Shown piece after piece: positions 59,399 through 64,000 of a stretch of 64,000 nucleotides of DNA. Source of the stretch: Chitinophaga sp. SYP-B3965. Lineage in GTDB: Bacteria > Bacteroidota > Bacteroidia > Chitinophagales > Chitinophagaceae. The notes beneath the pieces were generated by a model. The model saw nothing but the letters and a program-made list of their open reading frames with translations, did not search any database and was not told the origin of the DNA. The stretch lies in assembly GCF_009647655.1 (NCBI RefSeq), contig NZ_WJFD01000002.1, positions 786,799-850,798 on the forward strand, in the 5' to 3' direction. Position numbers and translations under genes: made by a program. Numbering within the stretch: position 1 is the stretch's first letter; each line of letters opens with the position of its first letter.

Positions 59399-59723
59399 CA
59401 TACATCTTACATGCAGGCTGTGGCCATTCCTGGAATCAGTGAGGAATCAACCAAAACTTACCTGCGACTATCACAAGCAACAATAAAGAACACCGGGTCA
59501 TATTGATAGCAGGAATGCTCATATTTATCAAACTGTTCTAGTTCTTTTAACATTATACACCAAAAACTATCTGATGCAAGGCTGCTGTTCGTAGCGTAGC
59601 ATTACAACATTTTTTATTGAAGATAGAAATTTTATTCACTCCAATTTGAGTGAGGCTGAAGCTTACTGCCTTAAAATGGCATTTTCAATGTAAAATCTGA
59701 ACTAACCGCAAACAACTTTGACT
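59399..59723. other. intergenic region upstream of the SusC gene
   Basis: About 325 bases without a gene. It contains TCACTC-CAATTT-GAGTGA (59636-59653), a palindromic site about 70 bases before the SusC start that could bind a regulator. No clear TAnnTTTG box. Confidence 0.5.
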
Positions 59724-62700
59724 ATGATCAAGTACTACAATCTGGTAAAGCCATGGAGCCGATGGCTGTTTTTGTTGATGTTTCTATTTTCCCTACAAAG
59801 TAAAGCGCTCACACAGGATAGTATTCAGGTTTCTATCAATGCTGTGAATAAACCTATTGAGGTTGTGTTTAAGCAAATTGAGAATCAAACGGGGTATACG
59901 GTGTTTTATGGAAGGCCAACCTTGAATGGAGATGAGATGGTAACGCTTCAAACGCGTGGGAGCCTTTCTAGCATTATGAATACACTTATGAAGGGTAGGA
60001 ATATCGCTTGGGCTTTGAAGGATAAGTCTATTATTCTTACTAAGAGGGCTGTTGTGGGTGAGAATGGGAATAGTAATCTAGATACTGTCCCTAAGGTTAA
60101 CATTTCGGGGAGTATTGTTGATAAATCAGGAATACCTGTAGTTGGAGCTACCGTTTCGTTGCGCGGGCAGGGTATGGGGCAGGCTACTGATAATTTGGGA
60201 CGGTTTAGATTCGCTAATGTACCGGATAATTCTACATTAGTTGTTTCTTCTGTTGGATATAAGCCAAAACAAGTACGACTTGGCGGAGAAACAGAATTTA
60301 AGATTTTTCTTGATTCTGCTATTACTGATATTCAGAAGATTGAAGTAGTGTCCACGGGCTATCAAGTGATAGCAAAGGAGCGGGTTACAGGTTCTTTTTT
60401 TCTAGTTGAGAATAAGGTTTTTAATAGGAGCGTTGGCGCGACTGTTCTAGATCGAATTAGGAATTTAGTACCAGGAGTTTATAGCAAAGTTGGAGCAGCC
60501 GATCCGTTAGATAATTTTACTATCAGAGGGGTAAGCACAATTAACGCGAATAAGCAACCATTGTTGGTTGTTGATAATTTTATTTATGATGGTGATCCTA
60601 ATTCCCTTAACCCCAATGATGTAGAAAGCATAACAATTCTCAGGGATGCTGCTGCGGCTTCAATATGGGGCGTTCGTGCTGGGAATGGCGTTATAGTCGT
60701 AACAATGAAAAAGGGGCGCTTCACAAACAAGCCATTGGTTTCTTTTAATACTAATTTTAGCTTCGTGAAGAAGCCGGAGCTCTCTGCTCTTCCCTCAATA
60801 CCTTCAAAGAGTATAATTGAATTAGAGAAGAAACGTTTTGCTGCTGGATACTTTGATGGCACTCTTAATAATGCATTTAGTTTTCCGGTTTTATCTCAAG
60901 TAGTTGAAATCTTAGCCAAAAGAAGATCTGGAGCTATTTCAGAAAGTGAGGCAGCAGCACAAATTTCTCTACTGGAGAATCACGATGTTAGAGATGATAT
61001 TGATAAGTATTTATTGCAGACTGCTATTGCTCAACAATATGCTTTAAATGTTTCTGGTGGTGGTGAGAATTATCAATATTATGGATCAATTGGATATGAC
61101 CGTAATCGCCCGAATAATATTAATATTAATAATGAACGACTGACCATTCGATTTAACAATACTTGGCAACCTATTAAAAGAATACAGGTTAAGGCAGAGA
61201 TAAATTGGGGGCAATCCAATGGGCGAAGCCATAACTCCTTAGGATCTGGAAGTTATAATAATTTATTAACAGCACCCTATAATAGGCTAGCTGATATCAA
61301 TGGTAATGCGACAGCGTTGCCAACAAAATATAGAATGAATTATGTAGATACGGTAAGATTTCCGGGACAACTTGATTGGCATTATTATCCACTTGATGAG
61401 GCAAATAATGGAGATTTCAGTAGTCGTAGCTATAATACACGAATTAACACCGGGATTAATTATTCTGTAATGCCAGGCTTGAGACTGGATGTTAATTATC
61501 AATGGCAGAAAGTATTATCAGATAACAAAACAATAAATGGTATAGCTACTTTCAGTACCCGTGATTTAATAAATAGTTTTGCAACCGTAGGGCCTAATGG
61601 CTTAGTTGTTTATCCGTATCCCCTGGGTGGAGTTTATAATAAGTCGAACAGCGACCAAACTGCCTGGAACCTCCGGGGCCTTTTAAATTTCGATAAAAGC
61701 TATAAACAACATGATATTTCTTTAATGATAGGTTTGGAAACTAGGGAAGTTAAGACTGAATCATGGGTAATGCCAGCGCAGTTCGGATACATATCACAAA
61801 CAGGAACTTTCGGGGCTCTTAGATTAGGTGAATGGATATCACGGCCAGGACAATTTACACAAATATTATCAGCTGGAGTGGCTTCTACCAGGGGAACAAT
61901 AAATAGATTCGGTTCTTCCTTTGGAAATATAGCCTATACGTACGATAGTAAATATGCAGTTAGTGGTAGTGCAAGAATTGATCAAAGTAATTTCTTTGGA
62001 GTTAAAGCAAATGATCGAAAGGTTCCACTTTGGTCAGCAGGAGTAGCTTGGTCGGTTTCGAAGGAAGAATTTTATAATATTGAATGGTTGCCAGATCTAA
62101 AACTGAGGGCCACTTTAGGTTATAGTGGTAATGTAAATGCAGGGACATCGCCCTTTGCTACTGCAGGCTACCTTAACCCTGTTACCCCTTTGTTTGTGCC
62201 ATATGCCCAACTACTCACTTCTCCAAATCCGCAATTGCGCTGGGAGAGGGTGCAGAATGTTAATTTAGGACTTGATTTTGGCTCTATATATCAACGTATT
62301 TCAGGTAATATCGAATTTTTCAAGAAAAAAGGTATTGATCTTATTAGCAGTATTAATGTTGATCCTACGAGTGGATTTACAAGTTATACTGGAAATAATT
62401 CAAGTATTCAAACTCAGGGATTTGACCTAAGTTTAACAAGTAGAAATTTTGATAAAAAATTTAAATGGTACTCAACCATAATTTTTGCGTACCAAAGTGA
62501 CAAGGTTATTGCGTATTCGGTTAAGCCCCCGGACTTGGGACAAACAACATCCATAATAATAGGAAAGCCTTTAAGTAATATTTATAGCTATCGTTGGGCA
62601 GGCCTCAATCCGAAAGATGGCGATGCTCAATTCTATTTGGATAATCAGGTCGTCAGTTCAGTTAATATTAATAAGGTAAAACAGGGGGACATGGTTTATA

Positions 62701-63206
62701 ATGGACAAACTACCCCGCCTCTTTTTGGGGCTTTGCGTAACGACCTAAGTTATAAAAGCTTTTCCTTATCATTTAATATCACGTATCAATTAGGATATTA
62801 TTTCAGAAGAGCGTCTTTTGAAGGTTTTTTGGGTAGCACATCAGGAATAGAATTATGGCAGCATAAAGATTATATGAATGCTTGGAAAGTACCTGGTGAT
62901 GAAAAAACTACTAATGTTCCCGGATTTTTAGATTCTTATATGGATAGCAGGTATAATATATATAAAGAATCTGATATTCTAATAGAGAAGGGAGACCATA
63001 TACGATTGGAGGATATTCGAATTGATTATGAATTGGTTAAAAATACGATTAAAAGAATGCCTTTTTCAAAAGTTTCATTGTATTTATATATTACTAATAT
63101 TGGTTTTTTGTGGAAAGCCAGTCATTATAATCCTGATACGAGAGACGATGTGCGATCAGTTCCGAGGCAGAAGTCATTGGCGATAGGAATGAACATGAGT
63201 TTTTGA
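59724..63206 (+). CDS. SusC/RagA-type TonB-dependent transporter with STN domain
   Basis: Outer-membrane importer of 1160 residues (ATG at 59724). A signal region (WLFLLMFLFSLQSKALTQ) is followed by a secretin/TonB short N-terminal (STN) domain (INAVNKPIEVVFKQIENQTG and GRNIAWALKDKSIIL). The CarboxypepD-reg-like domain is next (SGSIVDKSGIPVVGATVSLR). The plug has LDRIRNLVPGVYSK and DNFTIRGVSTINANKQPLLV, and the 22-strand barrel fills the rest. STN domains relay signals to FecR-type anti-sigma factors, but none is encoded nearby. The SusD-like partner starts 120 bases downstream. The substrate, a glycan or peptide, cannot be told. Confidence 0.95.
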   Translation: MIKYYNLVKPWSRWLFLLMFLFSLQSKALTQDSIQVSINAVNKPIEVVFKQIENQTGYTVFYGRPTLNGDEMVTLQTRGSLSSIMNTLMKGRNIAWALKDKSIILTKRAVVGENGNSNLDTVPKVNISGSIVDKSGIPVVGATVSLRGQGMGQATDNLGRFRFANVPDNSTLVVSSVGYKPKQVRLGGETEFKIFLDSAITDIQKIEVVSTGYQVIAKERVTGSFFLVENKVFNRSVGATVLDRIRNLVPGVYSKVGAADPLDNFTIRGVSTINANKQPLLVVDNFIYDGDPNSLNPNDVESITILRDAAAASIWGVRAGNGVIVVTMKKGRFTNKPLVSFNTNFSFVKKPELSALPSIPSKSIIELEKKRFAAGYFDGTLNNAFSFPVLSQVVEILAKRRSGAISESEAAAQISLLENHDVRDDIDKYLLQTAIAQQYALNVSGGGENYQYYGSIGYDRNRPNNININNERLTIRFNNTWQPIKRIQVKAEINWGQSNGRSHNSLGSGSYNNLLTAPYNRLADINGNATALPTKYRMNYVDTVRFPGQLDWHYYPLDEANNGDFSSRSYNTRINTGINYSVMPGLRLDVNYQWQKVLSDNKTINGIATFSTRDLINSFATVGPNGLVVYPYPLGGVYNKSNSDQTAWNLRGLLNFDKSYKQHDISLMIGLETREVKTESWVMPAQFGYISQTGTFGALRLGEWISRPGQFTQILSAGVASTRGTINRFGSSFGNIAYTYDSKYAVSGSARIDQSNFFGVKANDRKVPLWSAGVAWSVSKEEFYNIEWLPDLKLRATLGYSGNVNAGTSPFATAGYLNPVTPLFVPYAQLLTSPNPQLRWERVQNVNLGLDFGSIYQRISGNIEFFKKKGIDLISSINVDPTSGFTSYTGNNSSIQTQGFDLSLTSRNFDKKFKWYSTIIFAYQSDKVIAYSVKPPDLGQTTSIIIGKPLSNIYSYRWAGLNPKDGDAQFYLDNQVVSSVNINKVKQGDMVYNGQTTPPLFGALRNDLSYKSFSLSFNITYQLGYYFRRASFEGFLGSTSGIELWQHKDYMNAWKVPGDEKTTNVPGFLDSYMDSRYNIYKESDILIEKGDHIRLEDIRIDYELVKNTIKRMPFSKVSLYLYITNIGFLWKASHYNPDTRDDVRSVPRQKSLAIGMNMSF

Positions 63207-63326
63207 GTGTTTATGGTTATTCATTTTGATTTAGATATTTTCTATGCTGAAACATAAGATATTTTTACCTACAAAATACTCTATAACCTCTAGTTTTAGT
63301 TTCGTGTATACTTTAAATTTTTTATA

Positions 63327-64000
63327 ATGAAAAACTATATAAAGTTAGTTGTGCCATTTTTAGTTTTGAGTTCTCTCTTTCCAATCTCTTGTAGGAGATC
63401 GGACTGGTTTGATATAAAATCAGATAATTCATTGACTGTTCCTGGGACGTTACAAGATTTTGAATATTTGCTAGATAATTTTTCTGTTATGAATACGAAC
63501 TCACCTAGTCTAGCTGAAGTAGGATCGGATGGGCATTACATGCCTGAAACATATTGGGCGAGTTCAATGTATCCTGTTGAACGTAATACTTATGCATGGA
63601 CGAACAAGCTTCAGACACTAATTGTGAATGATTGGAATAAGAGTTATGAAAGGATATTTCGATGTAATCTTGTTTTGGACGGTCTAAAGAAGATTACCCC
63701 ATTAACCCCCAAGGATGTAGAAGTGTATAATAGAATAAAGGGAAATGCATTATTTCATCGATCCAAAAACTACTATGACCTTGTTCAAATATTTGGGCAA
63801 CCATATAAAGCTGCGAGTGCGGCTTCTGACCTTGGTATTGTATTAAAAGAGGGAATAGATGTAACAGAAAAATCAAAACGATCATCAGTTAAGGAAACGT
63901 ATGATCGCATTCTAACTGATTTGCTTTTAGCAATAGAGTTATTACCATCGACGGCAGCACTTCCGTCTCGTGGCGCTAAAGTAAGCGCTTTTGCATTGCT
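63327..64000 (+). CDS. SusD/RagB-type surface lipoprotein, 3' end outside window
   Basis: N-terminal 224 residues of the lipoprotein that caps the SusC transporter and binds the ligand. The signal peptide ends in a lipobox (VLSSLFPISC, Cys at about residue 22). The body shows the SusD pattern: TLQDFEYLLDN, WNKSYERIFRCNLVLDGLKK and the TPR-like NRIKGNALFHRSKNYYDLVQ followed by IFGQPYK. YDRILTDLLLAIELLP is the usual next helix. The gene continues past the right edge. Confidence 0.93.
   Translation, partial: MKNYIKLVVPFLVLSSLFPISCRRSDWFDIKSDNSLTVPGTLQDFEYLLDNFSVMNTNSPSLAEVGSDGHYMPETYWASSMYPVERNTYAWTNKLQTLIVNDWNKSYERIFRCNLVLDGLKKITPLTPKDVEVYNRIKGNALFHRSKNYYDLVQIFGQPYKAASAASDLGIVLKEGIDVTEKSKRSSVKETYDRILTDLLLAIELLPSTAALPSRGAKVSAFAL

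Overview
The window looks like a chromosomal segment of a Bacteroidota species close to Chitinophaga. The evidence is SusC/SusD proteins, promoters of the TTTG-spacer-TAnnTTTG type in place of sigma-70 boxes, few Shine-Dalgarno sequences, Bacteroidota-style lipoproteins, and families typical of large predatory or soil Chitinophagaceae (GH116, secreted caspases, DegT pairs). No rRNA, tRNA or CRISPR array was seen.

1-19461: one long leftward operon for a capsular or exopolysaccharide. Reading from its promoter it encodes an SLBB export protein, a Wzz-like co-polymerase without a kinase domain, a UDP-sugar dehydrogenase, a Wzx flippase, three methyltransferases, five glycosyltransferases, two DegT-fold enzymes (one with His in place of the PLP lysine), a Wzy-like polymerase, an epimerase, Gmd and the start of Fcl. 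The product should be a Wzx/Wzy heteropolymer that can contain L-fucose, a uronic acid, an amino sugar and perhaps a 3-deoxy sugar.

19920-29090: an orphan ECF sigma factor, isopentenyl-diphosphate isomerase, a GT-rich block of hairpin repeats, three small genes, then a tandem array of six near-identical promoter/60-nt transcript/terminator units (candidate small RNAs), and a divergent GH28 and GH116 pair with twin-arginine-like leaders.

29101-50128: a defence-type island. It holds a mobile-mystery A/B pair (Xre plus Fic) with three operators exactly 33 bp apart, an ImmA/IrrE-like zincin, an AbiE-type toxin-antitoxin pair with palindromic operators, a single-gene OLD-like nuclease, a complete Wadjet JetABCD system, and then the most unusual locus: four paralogous caspase-fold proteases with signal peptides, a membrane-anchored LRR-Roc-COR GTPase and a deoxyribosyltransferase/TIR-like protein, all on the same strand. 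This last locus is the best candidate for an undescribed system.

50495-64000: four Crp/Fnr-like regulators (two with nearly identical promoters, three with a shared leader motif), a two-part lipoprotein with a permuted NlpC/LRAT-like C-terminal domain, a DnaC-like ATPase with a winged-helix partner, small unknown genes, and the start of a SusC/SusD nutrient-uptake pair whose SusC carries an STN signalling domain.
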